Assembly: GCA_035772735.1 (NCBI GenBank)
Contig: JASDFA010000019.1
Location: forward strand, 35,673,001 to 35,737,000
Length of the DNA stretch: 64,000 nucleotides
Direction of reading: 5' to 3'
From: Datura wrightii
Lineage: Eukaryota > Streptophyta > Magnoliopsida > Solanales > Solanaceae
This document shows positions 33,680 to 46,039 of this stretch, piece by piece. Under the pieces are notes generated by a model. It was not told the origin of the DNA and did not search any database. It was given only the letters and a program-made list of their open reading frames with translations. A program made the translations under genes and the position numbers. How positions within the stretch are numbered: position 1 is the stretch's first letter; the number at the start of each line of letters is the position of its first letter.

Positions 33680-35871
33680 CTTCATGATCCGAAAGTACAC
33701 CCGAATTGTAGACACGGGACAAGGAGCCCAGAGAGACCCCAAGTCAACCCATGACATGATCATACATCTAATTCAATCACATAAGAGGAAGACTTAACAT
33801 ATGAAAACGCAAAACCTGTCATAAATTTAAAGAAAGACAACACATAATCCATACAATGAGGGCTGAATACAACTAGTAGACAGGTTGATGGGACAACTCC
33901 CCAACTAACCCTACAATACTGAAACTAAAAGAAAAACAATAGAGTTTGAACATATGGCCCTCGAAACATGAGGAATCACCAAATAAGTTAACGGCAAACT
34001 CTGAGAAGATACTAAAGAGGGTGAGCCTTAGAGCCGGGTCTTGTATCATGAAATGATACAACATAGAAAGTATGCGGTCAGTACATGGAATGTACTGAGT
34101 ATGCAAGGTAAGTAAAATGGACATTTTAAACATATAAAAACTCATAAATGATCATAAGAGTAGGACTTCATGCTCAAATCATAAACACCATAAAATAACG
34201 TAAGGCTTAATGTTTTCAAAACATTCGTAATGCAATCGTAATCATAATCATAAGAGGAAAGCGTTATTGAACATAATTTGAGCAAATATACATAATCATA
34301 AACTTGCATAAATCATGAGAAACAGTGGGAGATTCTCTTAACCGACATACCCCATATGAGCACACATGAAGCCCGACTTGTGACCTTAGACGGGAGGGTG
34401 TTCGTACCTTGCCAAGGGTAGAACCATGAAAGGCATGATCACACATGATAAGTGCCAATTGGGCCAGGGACAGTCATGAAGGGTCCCAAAATTTCTATGG
34501 TGGCACGTAATTTATGAGATTCGGGGCAAAACCTAGGCCCGAACCTACTCGGTGTTCGATACTACTCCCGAAACATATATAGTGCTCATAGTATAACATG
34601 CAAGGATTCATGGGCTAGTTAAAAAACGATAATCATAAACATGCTTGTACATACGTGAACTAGCCATAAATCAAGGCCCGTGACTCAACCAAAAATATAA
34701 TTCATGATTCATAAGGTTCATACATACTTGTAGGTCATGTTTATAGCTTGAATTTCATAAAATCATAATGGGTAACACAATAAATTCATGATTTAAATCA
34801 TAATTCATGCTGGGCTTATAGATATCATCAATGGGTAAGTATATCATAAATCGATTCATCATGGGGCATGCATAATTAGTCTTAAATTCATAGAACTTCC
34901 AAATCAATAATATTATAATTAATTTAAATCACAAAAGCTGATTAAATCCCATAGATTATGATAACATTTTAAAATCACTTAACCCATAATCAAATTATTA
35001 GAGTTTAAGTAAATCAAATTCAAAACCCCATGAGTTTTTGTTGAAATCTTTGTAAAATCATAGAGGAGGGACATGGGTGTGGAAGAAACCACCCATTGAT
35101 AGCCTTACATACCTGGGAATATCTGATTCTTAACTTTCCTTGATTACCCAAGAATGAAATTAGAAGAATTGAAGAGAAGATCCTAGAATCTCCTTTAATT
35201 GCCTCTCACTATTATTGCATGCATGAATTAAGAGAAAACAGAACTTAAACCCTTTAAATTTCCCTATTCATAACCCAAAACGTCGTAGTTTAGGCCTTAG
35301 GATCTTAGAAAATTACGAAAAGGCCCTTACTATTTTGCAGAAAATATCTGCCAGGTCGTCCTAACGAATGACCTGATGGATCTTCACTGGCCCAAACGAG
35401 TCGTAATGTCGCTCATCAGGTACACTATTAATCAAAACTCCTAGGCTCGTAAAGGATCACTTAATGGCTCATCGGGGGTGACCACGACTCGTGGTCACCA
35501 ATCGTCAAGTACACTGCCTCTATCATATCACTTTCCTTGTATCTCATCCTATGACGCACATCACAACTTGTTGCCATACATGACGAGTCGTAGTCTCCTC
35601 CCATTAAGTACACTGGTTGACTTCTTCCATTTATTCTTCACCCTTACCACCTATATGACTTGATGACTCGTGGTGACCGACCACGAGTCGTTTCCACGCC
35701 CGTGGGGACCCCTGCACTTCATTTCCTCCAGGATTCCTCACGAGTCATTTGACGACTCGTGGGATCTTCTCACGAGTCGTCCAATGACTCGTCCTACAAC
35801 TGAAGCACTATTTCCAATTTTTTCCCCGTTTCAACTCCCGGGTTCAATCTTTGAGCTCTCGGGGTATAACA
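33680..35871 (-). repeat. 5' LTR of first nested chromovirus
   Basis: On + it begins CTTCATGATCCGAAAG (start mutated) and ends CTCGGGGTATAACA. It is a close partner of 27707-29920. It carries two large perfect palindromes: 35477-35499, with 11-bp arms and one central base, and 35665-35689, with arms GACTCGTGGT and a 5-bp loop. Confidence 0.88.
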
Positions 35872-36262
35872 GGAGGGAAGACAAGAAATTGGACAAAAAC
35901 ATGGAATTAGAGAAGAGGGCCGAAACTCTACTGGATGGGACTAGCTCTCCACATGATGGAACAGACAAAACACCAATTGAAACACGGAAGCAAACTGGAT
36001 ATAGTGGAAGGTGCACTGGCGGAAGGTGTCAGCACCTGCAAACTGCCGGTTCAACACTGGCTACATCCCAAATTTATTTCCCCAAGTGCGATAGAGCGGC
36101 GGTCTGCAGATGCGCATCGGCGGAATGCTAGTGTCTTGCAAGCGAGGCTCCCTTCAGGAGGGCAAAATCATCCAACACAGAATTTGAGGAGCATTTTTTA
36201 ACCCATTTTTTACATTCTCCAAAAAGTACCAAATATTCCATTATGTATTTTTGGAGTTATAG
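35872..36262 (+). repeat. Inverted Athila-type LTR, second segment
   Basis: This lies exactly between two gypsy LTRs. It contains GC-rich words like those of the Athila-type LTR at 22540-22745 (TGCAGATGCGCATCGGCGG, TGTCAGCACCTGCAAACTG) and then AT-rich sequence. I read it as the continuation of 27582-27706, and it is cut again at 36262. The frame 35670-36131 that spans the junction is not a gene. Confidence 0.5.
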
Positions 36263-38315
36263 TGTCATGACCCGAACGTAGACCCGAATTGTAACACGGG
36301 ACAAGGAATCCCGGGAGGCCCCAAGTCGACCCATGGCATAAGCGTACATCTAACTTCATTTTCTTTGAGTGGAAACTGAATGTAAGGCATAGCAAAAACG
36401 TAAACATACCATACATGCAAGCTGGGTGCTACATACTGTTTGGAAGCCTCTATTACATATGATGGGTTGATGGGACAACACACCAACTAGCCCGACCAAG
36501 TACTGAAACATAAATAACATAAATGTCTGTTAAATGGCCCTCGAAACATGAGGAATCACCAACAAGCTGAAGGTTAACACTGAGATGATCTATAGATGAG
36601 AATGAACTTGAGAGTCAGATACTATATCATGAAATGATATGGCATAGAAAGTATGTGGTCAGTACATGAAATGTACCGAGTATGCAAAGTAAGTAAAACA
36701 GACATTTAAAATACATAAAAACTCATAAAGACATCATGAGAGTAGGACATCATTCTCATATCATAAATATCGTCACATAACATAAGGCTCAAAGGTTTTC
36801 AAATCATTCATAAATCATTCATTTTCATAATCATAAGAGAAACTTTATCAAATCATCACTTGAGCCAATATCATGAATATAAAAGTGCATAAAAACATGC
36901 AAAAAAATGGGAGGACTCGTCATAACTGACACCATCATGGTAGAGCCTTTCATGATGTACCGACTATCTCACTCAAGTGGGCAGAGTCGCCCCTGGCTTG
37001 CCAAGCGAGGGAAGTGCATTATGTGATATAATGAAAAGAGGGAATCATTATCATTGTAATGTATCATTATAGACCCATGATGGCACGTGGTATGAGACAC
37101 CGGCATGGTCCTTTGAATGCCGGGCTGCTCGGTGCTAGACACGGCTCCCAAAAACATGCATATAGGCTCATACATAAATCAATAATATCATTCATGTAGA
37201 TTCACGGATAAAATTAACATTCATCATTAATTGATCCCCATTAAACATGATAAGCCAAGAACCAAAGGCCCTTTAATCGACCAATATTATAAATCGATAA
37301 ATCATGAGAATCATTTCATAAATCATAAATCATTCATCATCATGTGGGAATTTCTCAATAGTTTACCATACTTTAAAATACTCAATTCATTCAAAACCAT
37401 GCTTATAAACATAGGTAACTTGAAAACGTGCTTTTCATCATCAATAGTTCATAAATCATAAGGCCCATGCATACTTGAAATCATGCACATAACTTGTAAA
37501 TAATCAAATCATGTTGGGTATTTGAATAAACCCATATTTCAAATCATAAATCATGCTGAGTTTGTAAATATCAACAATTGATGTCTAGAGCATAAATCAG
37601 TTCATAACAGATCATGCATAAGTAAGCTTAATTGAGCAGACATTGAAATTAATAAATTTATATTAAAAAATAGTTGTAAAATCTGATCAAAATCCATAAA
37701 ATATAATGTAAATCATAGATCATAAAAGCCCACTAGCAGATTATTAGATTTTCCACAAAATTGAATTTAAACCTCATAAGGTTTTTGGTATAATTTCATA
37801 AACCCATAGAGGATGGGCATGGGTGTGAACGAAAACACCTATTCGTAACCCTACATACCCGGTTGGAGCTAAACTCTACACTCCCTTGATTGCCCAAGAG
37901 GAAAGTTGGGGAGGAAAGCCTTGAATCACTCTAGATCACCTCTCTACCACCTTCTATTTCTTTTCATGCATTAATGAGGACTTAGACTAGTCTTTCCCCT
38001 CTTAAACCCACCTTTGATAGATTAAAACGATGTAGTTTAGGACCCTAGGACTTTGGAATTATCGAAAAACCCTAACTTAAATTGCAGAATTTTGCTGGCT
38101 ACCAATCCCCACGAGGGACAGCACAAGTCATCCCCAGGGGCAATGACTCGTGGCCTTGAGTTGTGATGTTCACTGCTAGAAATCTACAATAAGACCCCAC
38201 GGAGAACACCACAAATCGTGGTGAGTGATCATGACTCAGGGTCACCATCCATAGCCTTCACTGCCCAATCTTCCTTGCCAAGCATCCAGTCAAGGCCACG
38301 GATGACCTCATGGGT
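36263..38315 (-). repeat. 3' LTR of largest chromovirus, first segment
   Basis: On + it begins TGTCATGACCCGAACG, and the order of sequence follows the LTRs at 27707 and 33680, so it is the same broad family. It is cut at 38315/38316 by LTR sequence of another family and resumes at 58111. The ACGAGTCGT-type words lie near 38100-38310. Confidence 0.82.
38311..38315. repeat. Probable target-site duplication, left copy (TGGGT)
   Basis: TGGGT lies before the LTR at 38316. GGGGT follows the other end at 58111-58115. Four of five bases agree. Confidence 0.5.
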
Positions 38316-40558
38316 TGTCACGCCCCGCCTTGGGAGGTATGACTGGCACCTAGTGCCCTACTAGGACCAAGACTGCTGGCTAGCTGAGCCTAAGCACTTT
38401 TGGTGCAAGGCTGGCTCTAACTCTGGATCCGAGAAAACAATGGGCTATATAACGGCTCTAAATACAGCCTTCGGCCAACTAGGCGTATAGCCACCTGTAA
38501 GCAAACAACAGCTACACAGAACAACTGAACTAATAGGGAACCTATGCGGGCCGAAAAGGCCACCATACTGTCTAGTTATTTCTGAATCAAGAAAACAAGG
38601 GCTATACTACTACGTGACCGGCAAGGTCACCACTACCAACTGAATATGGCCTCACACGGCCATCATAAGCAAACTAAAACATACACACGGCCTCACTCGA
38701 CTGGTACAACTAACCACAGAGGATGTACAATCTGCAAGCCTCTAAAAATACTGATAATATGGTCGGGACAGGGCCTCGGCCTACCTAGCTTCGGACGACT
38801 GGAGCTGATGACGCTGTGTGCTAGCTGGAATCACGAGGGATCGGCTCCTTATCTATGAGTACCTGTAGGCAAGTAATGCAGCGCCCCAAATGGGCGTCAG
38901 TACCGCTGGTACTTAGAATGCAAAGTAACAACTAAAAAATAACTGAAGACAAGCAATATAACTGATAGAACTGAAATAGAAAGAAATAGACTGTAACTGA
39001 CTGAAGTTATGAGTTTAAGACTGTCCTCAACTATGCTGGAAGGAGTAGGAGTCGTACATGGTAACGTGGCATTCTACTGTCTGTCTACTCATAACTACCA
39101 TAACATGGCGTAATATAGCATAACATAACATAGCATAGCACACATAAAACTTACCCGACCCCCATAAGCTGGGAGGTACAACCAACATGGAATCTGTACC
39201 CCTACCCCGGTCATCCATCTCCCATAGTAACTATAAGCATCCTGCCGGTCCCCTGGGTATGCACTTGGGCCCGGTGAGCCCCTGACTATAACTGTACCTG
39301 AGTCCGGAGGACTCCTGAATCAACACCCCGGGCGTACCCGCTTGACGGGGGTGTATAAAAGCCGACCAAGGAAAAAATGGGGAAACTGGCATCCCATCTT
39401 TGTCCCCTAGGGGACGGCATGTCACTCCGTAGAGCGAAGTATCCTCGCCCTCTGGCGGACGAGTCGATACAACTATTAACCCTGGGGCGGTCATGGATGC
39501 TAGGTAATCCAACCCAAAATAATACAGTCAAGTCTCAACTGATAATACTAACTGCATAAGATACATGCTAAAACTAATGATAGTAATGTGTATATATATA
39601 ATACATGAGGAAACTGATAGTGGTATATATATGATTTCTGTCATCTTGTGCTGATTCTGATACTGAAACAAGATATAATATTTCTGCTGAGAATCATGCT
39701 GTATAACTGAGTTTCATGGTAGATATGATTTACTATTTCCACATGATTCCTAAAATTCATATTAAGGTACTATTCTATTTCTGGAATATTTTATGGGAAC
39801 TTATATTGCTTTACTATGTTTCGGTTGAACATGATAATAACCTGACATATTTTACTAGATTACATACTGGACATGTTGTACTATTTTTGAAACTTCCTGC
39901 TGGAATTTATATTGTTCTAGTAAGTTTCATTCTACACATAATATGATGGTTCTAACATTATACTAAAATTCATCCTAAACATAATATGCGGCTTTTGAAA
40001 TATTCTACTTGCTCTTTAACTATTTGATTATACCGGAACTGCTAGCTTGCCGAGGAAACTGGCTTAACATACCTCAGTTTCTGACTTCTGGACTAACTGA
40101 CATAACTCGGCCAATATCCAGCTATTCCTTCCAACTACATTCATATACACAGTAATTAGAAGTAAATCCATTAGTATTCCAGAAGAAAACACTATTTTGA
40201 ATATATATATAGCCTAAACTTTGATTTATCGGAAAAAAGCCGAAAAATCTCTATTTCTCGGAAGTCCAGAAGGGAGAAATACTCACTTTAGGGCTAGAAG
40301 TACATTGACACTAATTTGGAGAAATTCCAGTTACCTTAGCTCGGTAGGACGATGATTTGCTGGCCAAATTTTGCGAAACTAACTCCGCAGGAATGTTCTC
40401 TGCAGCTTTATACTTCAGTATCCGAAGTTAATTTTAGTTTGGACTGCGTTTGACAGCGTAATCGGACGAATATTTATCAAAACCCTTCGTCCCTTACTGT
40501 TCTGGTCGTGTTCTAGAAATTAAATTGTGGGAAATGAAATAAAAAAATCGAGGAGGGG

Positions 40559-40566
40559 CTTATATA
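40559..40566 (-). promoter_or_regulatory. TATA box in second-family chromovirus 3' LTR
   Basis: TATATAAG on the minus strand, about 15 bp downstream (in element sense) of the GC-rich CTCCGTG palindrome array at 40580-40660. It is conserved in the 5' LTR. Confidence 0.75.
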
Positions 40567-40579
40567 CTTGAGGCCGGAA

Positions 40580-40660
40580 CCCCCCCTCCGTGGCACGCTG
40601 GCCATCGCGGAGGGGCAACCTCCGTGACACGCTGCCTATCGCGGAGGGGCACTGCTCGGC
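40580..40660 (-). repeat. CTCCGTG(A)CACG palindrome array beside TATA box
   Basis: Two direct repeats of about 35 bp, each with CCTCCGTG(A/G)CACGCTG followed by ATCGCGGAGGGGCA. The ends CCTCCG and CGGAGG of each unit can pair. The array is GC-rich in an AT-rich LTR. Confidence 0.8.
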
Positions 40661-40794
40661 CTCCTCTTGCGACGTTCCGACTCGGCGCTTGTCCGGTCTT
40701 CCCCCGAGCCTTTTTTTAGCATGTATGGCATTCTAAAACTCTTAACCAACATGCAAATAGTCCATCTAATGTAAAGAATTTACAGCGTGTAACA

Positions 40795-40811
40795 TCCTCC
40801 CCCCCTTAAGA
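40795..40811 (-). other. Polypurine tract of second-family chromovirus
   Basis: The minus strand reads CTTAAGGGGGGGAGGA before the 3' LTR start TGTTACACGC. Confidence 0.85.
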
Positions 40812-41059
40812 ACATTCATCCTCGAATGTAAACTTCTGCTTGCAAGAATCTCAACTTACTTTACTTATTCTAGAAAAATTTTAGCAGAGTTTCTCCTGAG
40901 ATATGGACTATCTCAAAAATCCTGAAACTCAGAAAAATCCAATACAGGTACTCCATATAATAATATAGCATTCATCACGCAATAGACTAAAGCCAACTAT
41001 CTCATTTGTACACATAACATAAGGCAATTCATAAAACAACAATATAACGTACCTCTAGC

Positions 41060-42560
41060 TGATTAAGTTTGAAATAACTGAGGATATCTGACTTTCATAT
41101 CTTCCTTTGCTTCCCATGTCATTTCCTCTCGGTTCCTGTTACGCCATAACACCTTGACAGAAGCAACATCTTTAGTTCTCAACCTGCGAATCTGCTTGTC
41201 CAGTATGGCTATTGGAACCTCTTTATAAGCCAGCTCCCCCGTAACCTGGACATCCTAAACTGGGACGATTCGGGAGGGATCCCCTATATATTTCCTTAGC
41301 ATGGACACGTGAAAAACTGGGCGAAAAGACTCTAACTCTAAAGGTAAGTCTAACTCATATGCCACTTGGCCTATTCTTCGGCGAATCTGATAAGGCCCAA
41401 CAAACCTTTGGCTAAGCTTGCCTTTCTTGCCGAATTTCATCACACCTTTCATTGGTGAAACTTCCAAGAAGACCCAATCCCCTACATCAAATTCTAAGTT
41501 TCTGCACCGCACGTCAACATAAGATTTCTGGCGGCTCTGAGCAGTCAGTAAACATTCTCTGATAAGCTTTACTTTTTCTTCTGACTGATGAATAATATCT
41601 GGCCTAATCAATGCTGATTCTCCTGCCTCAAACCAACCGGCTGGAGATCTACACTTTCGCCCATACATCGCTTCATAAGGTGCCATCTAGATTACTGAAG
41701 GGTAACTGTTATTATAGTGGAATTTCAAGAGCGGTAGTGTTCATCCCGGCTACCTCCAAAATCTAACACACACGCTCGCAACATATCCTCGAGCGTATGA
41801 ATAGTGAGTTTTGCCTGCCCATCTGTCTGAGGATGAAAACTGTGCTCAGGTTAACCTATGTCCCCAACCTCTCTGAAATGATTGCCAAAATTTAGCTGTA
41901 AACTTTGCCCCTCTATCGGAGCTCATTGACAATGAAATACCATGCCACCTGACTATTTCTTTGCTATACAGATCAGCATAGTCTTCGGTAGAAAAGGTAG
42001 CCCTTACTGGCAGGAAGTGAGCTGACTTATCAATCTGTCAATGATTCCCCAGATCGAATCATATCTTCTCCTGGTGCGGGGTAATCCTGCTACAAAATCA
42101 ATATTAACTGATTCCAATTTCTATAGAGGCACAACTATATCCTAAATCAACTCGCCTAGTTTCTAATGTTCAGCTTTTACCAGTTGGCAATTGGGACACT
42201 GAGCTACCAATTCTTCTATCCCTTTCTTCATTCCTAGCCACCAGTAGATTTCTTTAATATCATGGTACATTTTCATCGCGCCTGGGTGAAGAGAATAGCG
42301 GGCGTAATGTGCCTCGCTCATAATCTGCTAGTGAAGCCCTGAAATATCTGGAACACAAAGGCGGTCTTTACATCACAACACTTCCTCCTCAGTTACCTGA
42401 AAATCCGGCGTTTTTCCTTGCCGAACTCTGTCCTTAAGCTTAACCAGGTCAAGATCCTCATACTGCCGTTCCTTTACTTTCACAACTAACGACGACACAA
42501 CGGAGTTCTGAATTACCGCTCTGTTGTCCTCTATTTCTGCTACACGAATGCTAAATTAGC
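41060..42560 (-). pseudogene. Gypsy integrase and chromodomain, second family, broken
   Basis: Reading leftward from 42560, the HHCC segment comes first (MKMYHDIKEIYWWLGMK, C-P-N-C at about 42200). The integrase core follows with several stops (FVAGLPRTRRRYDSIW, then IDRL). A longer intact frame at 41255-41686 comes next, from MAPYEAMYGRKCRSP through the GPY-like FVGPYQIRRR to FHVSMLRKYIGDPSRIVP. The chromodomain tail lies at 41077-41250 (VASVKVLWRNRNREEMTWE). The same block in the other chromoviruses of this window differs in sequence (RCRNLEFDVGDWVF against RRRELEFKVDHWVF), which supports a separate family. The part between 41690 and 42050 is heavily decayed. Confidence 0.85.
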
Positions 42561-43330
42561 TAACTGGTGTATTTCTCGGGCCAATTCCCGCTGTTCGGGC
42601 TATAAGTATGCCAAAATCCCCATAGACTTATGGCTAAGGGCATCTGCTACTACGTTGGCTATGCCTGGGTGATACAGAATATTTACATCATAATCTTTCA
42701 ACAATTCCAACCAGCGACACTACCTTAACTTCAAATCTCTCTGGGTGAAGATATACTGCAGGCTCTTATGGTCGGTGAAAATATCCACATGAACTCCATA
42801 CAAGTAATGTCTCCATATCTTTAGGGCGTGGATCACTGTGGCTAGTTCTAGGTCTTGGATGGGATAATTCTTTTCGTGTTTCCTCAGCTGTCTGAAAGCA
42901 TAAGCAATTACTTTACCATGCTTCATCAACACACATCCTAACCCAATACACGAAGCATCACAATAAACTGCATAACCCTCTGTACCTTCCGGCAATGCTA
43001 ATACTGGGGTGGAGGTTAATCTGTCTTTCAATTCCTTGAAACTCTGCTCACATGCCTCCATCCACTGAAACTTTACTGCTTTTTGCGTCAGCTTAGTCAG
43101 AGGTGTCGCTACGGTGGAGAATCCCTCAACAAATATTTTGTAGTACCCTGCTACTCCCAGGAAACTACGTGCCTTGATTGGAGCGGTAGGTATGGGCCAT
43201 ATCTTTACTGCTTCTATTTTCTGTGTATCTACTTGTATACCAGCCTGTGACATGATATGACCAAAAAGACTACTAAATTCAGCCAAATTCACCTTGAGAG
43301 AAATTGACATGTAATTGACGGTCATACTGA
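42561..43330 (-). pseudogene. Gypsy RT end and RNase H, second family
   Basis: A 201-codon frame (42720-43325) encodes the end of RT (LFGHIMSQAGIQVD, ARSFLGVAGYYKIFVEGFS) and then RNase H with VYCDASCIGLGCVLM, IQDLELATVIHALKIWRHYLYG and FTDHKSLQYIF. The last two hold the conserved Glu and Asp. It stops at 42720 and resumes as WLELLKDYDVNILYHPG down to about 42561. The RT catalytic core should lie just upstream (right) but is not found, so the element has lost it by deletion or decay near 43330. Confidence 0.88.
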
Positions 43331-46020
43331 TTTATCATACCGGAGAAACTGACAAGAAATCTCTCTATATAGCTAGAGCTTTATCTAGCCTTCTGGGCCG
43401 CATGATAATGCTACTCGCTGCTGGAATAATCTGTATGACTATTTGAATACCATGTGCACGTATCTGATCAGAGGATCCTGATAGTGATCATGATCTCTAA
43501 TAATTTGGCTGAATAACTATTTATAACTGAATAGCTGGGCTGAATGACCCGAATGCTGAAGTAGTCTAACAATGCTCTAAACGTCCTACTCAGGCATCTA
43601 TGGCTCATGCATAACTGCGGAGTTGTGGACAACTAGATGTTTGTTATTCTAATTGGACAACTGTAGATCTAGGCTTAGTCAAACATACCCTCAGGCGATC
43701 AACCCCTGGATCTTCACAGGGAGCCTACCGATTTCCATGTCTTAGTAAACACTATGCTAGCAGAGTACTACCAATTCCTTATGCCTTGTTCGTATCCACT
43801 CGGATCTATGTTCTGGGAAATTCTCAGTCTTATGAGAAATTCTATAAAGACTGGCCTTCTCCTAAGACTCACTATTTGAATATCTTACGAGAACCGGCTG
43901 GGGTACTAGTTCGTCACTGACCACTGATGTGGACTCCTCCTTGGGGTACTCATGGTGTTGTCTGACCGGGACGACTGGCTGACTTGCGAGGTTTTCTACA
44001 TGATAACTGCTAGGTTGACTAAGGTTGACTCTCACCTACAAGGCTGGAAAAATAATGTATGACCACTTAACATACTGGAGAATTCTGGTGTTGCTAACCT
44101 CTGGAATATACTTAGTCGGTCTCTATTTCTAGTTCTGGCACATGCAATAACGTTACTGGTCTTTAGGGATGCTTCGCTGCTAATACAGGTGCCATCTGGT
44201 CGTTAGACCATCTAACTGCGCCCGTATCATCTAACCACATGATTCAGGCTTCTAACTCTTGTAAGCTTTTGAAGTCAAGATATGGCAACAAGCATATAAG
44301 TCCTTAACTCAATAAACTGAAAACTGAGAAAGTTCCTATGGCTTCATAAATGAATCACACTTACTCTGCCCCATTTTTGGCGAGAGGTCCTACAGTATGA
44401 TCTGTATATACTTTCTAGCAGCTAACCAGAATCTGTGTGACTTTAACCCTTATTGGTAGCTACTCACAGCATATCTGGTATCTGTATATATATATCAACA
44501 ACTACATACAATACATACTGAATTTTTTGTAGTAATACATAATCTCTGACATACTTTACTGAATTTCGTACTGCACGTGATATACTGCTTTACAGTCTAA
44601 TGATATCTCCAGTCCTCTTGTACCATTTTATTACATTTTCATCCCATTCTGGAAGAAACAACCACATGCACTTTAGCTATGATCTGCTATTTGAAATTTC
44701 ACCACTCTTACAACATGGGGCCAACCTCCGGACCTTGTGGCTTTACTTGTCATTATATTGAGGGCCCGTAACTGTCTACTGGGCCTTATCTCCAGGCCGC
44801 ACTAGATTAGAATCTCCGTGTCGGCACTCTCTTAACATCCCCCTAGGCGGACATACCATAACATTCTAGACTATAACCTTACTGTCTCTTAATTGTCAGT
44901 CCAAGGCATAGTCCTTAATACACGATATTCTATTAATTTGGAGGTGATTCTAATTCCCCCTCAAAATCTGCTATTCCTGCTTCTTCCCCTTATCTTGCCT
45001 AAGATGAGCTCTGGGCTTCAAGGTACCTACCTTACATTGTTAGTAAGGTTACTGGTCAAGTCTCAGCTTATACTTGTTCTGGCTTGCAGTCATACCCATC
45101 TGATTCACATGACCTCCCTACCTTTTGGTATCACAACTGAAATCATAACTATCATCCTGCAGGTATATCCTGCCGTCGTTAGCGTTTTATGGCGGACTTG
45201 GCCTTTTTCTGACTCGAACTTAACTATTACTGGGAGTTTATCACTGACAGGTCTTTTATACCCACTTCGAGTAAGCTAGTAGTCTTACTTGTTCTTTTAA
45301 CTTATTACCGTGAGGATCTGCACAACTTATGTAATCATAGGGGCTCCTTACTCTTTCTAACACATTCTGGAATCGACCAATCCATCTTCACTTACTGCTT
45401 ACTTTGGGAAACATCGCATCAATCCTTATGCCCCTTGCTATACTGGAATATAAACTAAAAGGTAGGAATAGCCTTTTCTTACAGCAACGAAACGAAGACA
45501 TGGAACTATACCACATCTGAAAGGATGGAGGTGGGAATCCTGCATTTCCCTCTCTTTGTCACATCTATCCGATAATCTAATATTATCTGTCATCTTAATC
45601 AGATCTTACATATCTAACAAATAAATCAACTAGTATATACACTATGCTTCTAACTTCCTACTCTGAAGTTATAGAAATATACTGGGGATAGTACCGATAG
45701 AGGTATCACATTGGGAGGTCCCTGAAACCTCCTCCTGCTGCTGTAGTTGCCCTGCAACTAGCTGGTGCCCTCTTCTGTTGTTATATCCAATCTTCTACCT
45801 GTGATAGGATGTCGCTGATCTGACTTTGTGTCTGCAACCAAAGAGTATGATGAGTTTTAGGGACTCAACCCGATACTGTACGCTCTATAGCACGAGTGAA
45901 TAAGAAGAAAGAGTAACTATCTTATGATGCCTTGCAGCCTCTTGTCTATAGTATGTGGTGCACAACACATCCATAGACAAGACTCTACTTAGCATGGCTT
46001 GCAGACTCCCTGGGATACCA
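43331..46020 (-). other. 2.7-kb interior stretch with no recognisable gag-pol
   Basis: Gag, protease and RT should occupy this space. I find no zinc knuckle, protease triad or RT motif on the minus strand. A + strand frame at 44893-45279 (128 codons) has no motif and is not supported. Near 45700-45760 the minus strand is Gly/Ala/Pro-rich, possibly a gag remnant. Confidence 0.5.
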
Positions 46021-46023
46021 CCG

Positions 46024-46035
46024 GCTCTGATACCA
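46024..46035 (-). other. Primer-binding site, initiator-Met type, perfect
   Basis: On + GCTCTGATACCA, the exact complement of TGGTATCAGAGC, four bases before the 5' LTR at 46040. Confidence 0.92.
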
Positions 46036-46039
46036 AGTT

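Larger units (their letters stand above)
27707..35871 (-). mobile_element. Chromovirus-type Ty3/gypsy element, internally deleted
   Basis: The two LTRs (27707-29920 and 33680-35871) enclose 3.76 kb. Minus-strand order is primer site, gag start and knuckle, an uncharacterised 1.15-kb stretch, integrase, chromodomain, polypurine tract. The gag core, protease, RT and RNase H are missing. Flanks GAAGA (27702-27706) and GGAGG (35872-35876) agree at three of five bases, so the TSD is uncertain. The integrase and chromodomain sequence place it with Tekay/Del-like chromoviruses. Confidence 0.85.
38316..40794 (-). repeat. 3' LTR of second-family chromovirus
   Basis: On + it begins TGTCACGCCCCGCC and ends CGTGTAACA. 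Compared with the 5' LTR it has about 178 extra bases at 39780-39957, flanked by ATT at the joint, and lacks about 45 bases near 38780. Short CATAACATAG repeats lie near 39100-39140. Confidence 0.88.

Noticed and set aside
35670..36131. 153-codon + frame and the overlapping 35935-36201 frame
   Set aside because: The first crosses the joint between a gypsy LTR end and another LTR, so it cannot be an ancestral gene.
44893..45279. 128-codon + frame inside the second-family chromovirus
   Set aside because: Antisense to the element, Leu-rich, no motif, and no support from neighbours.
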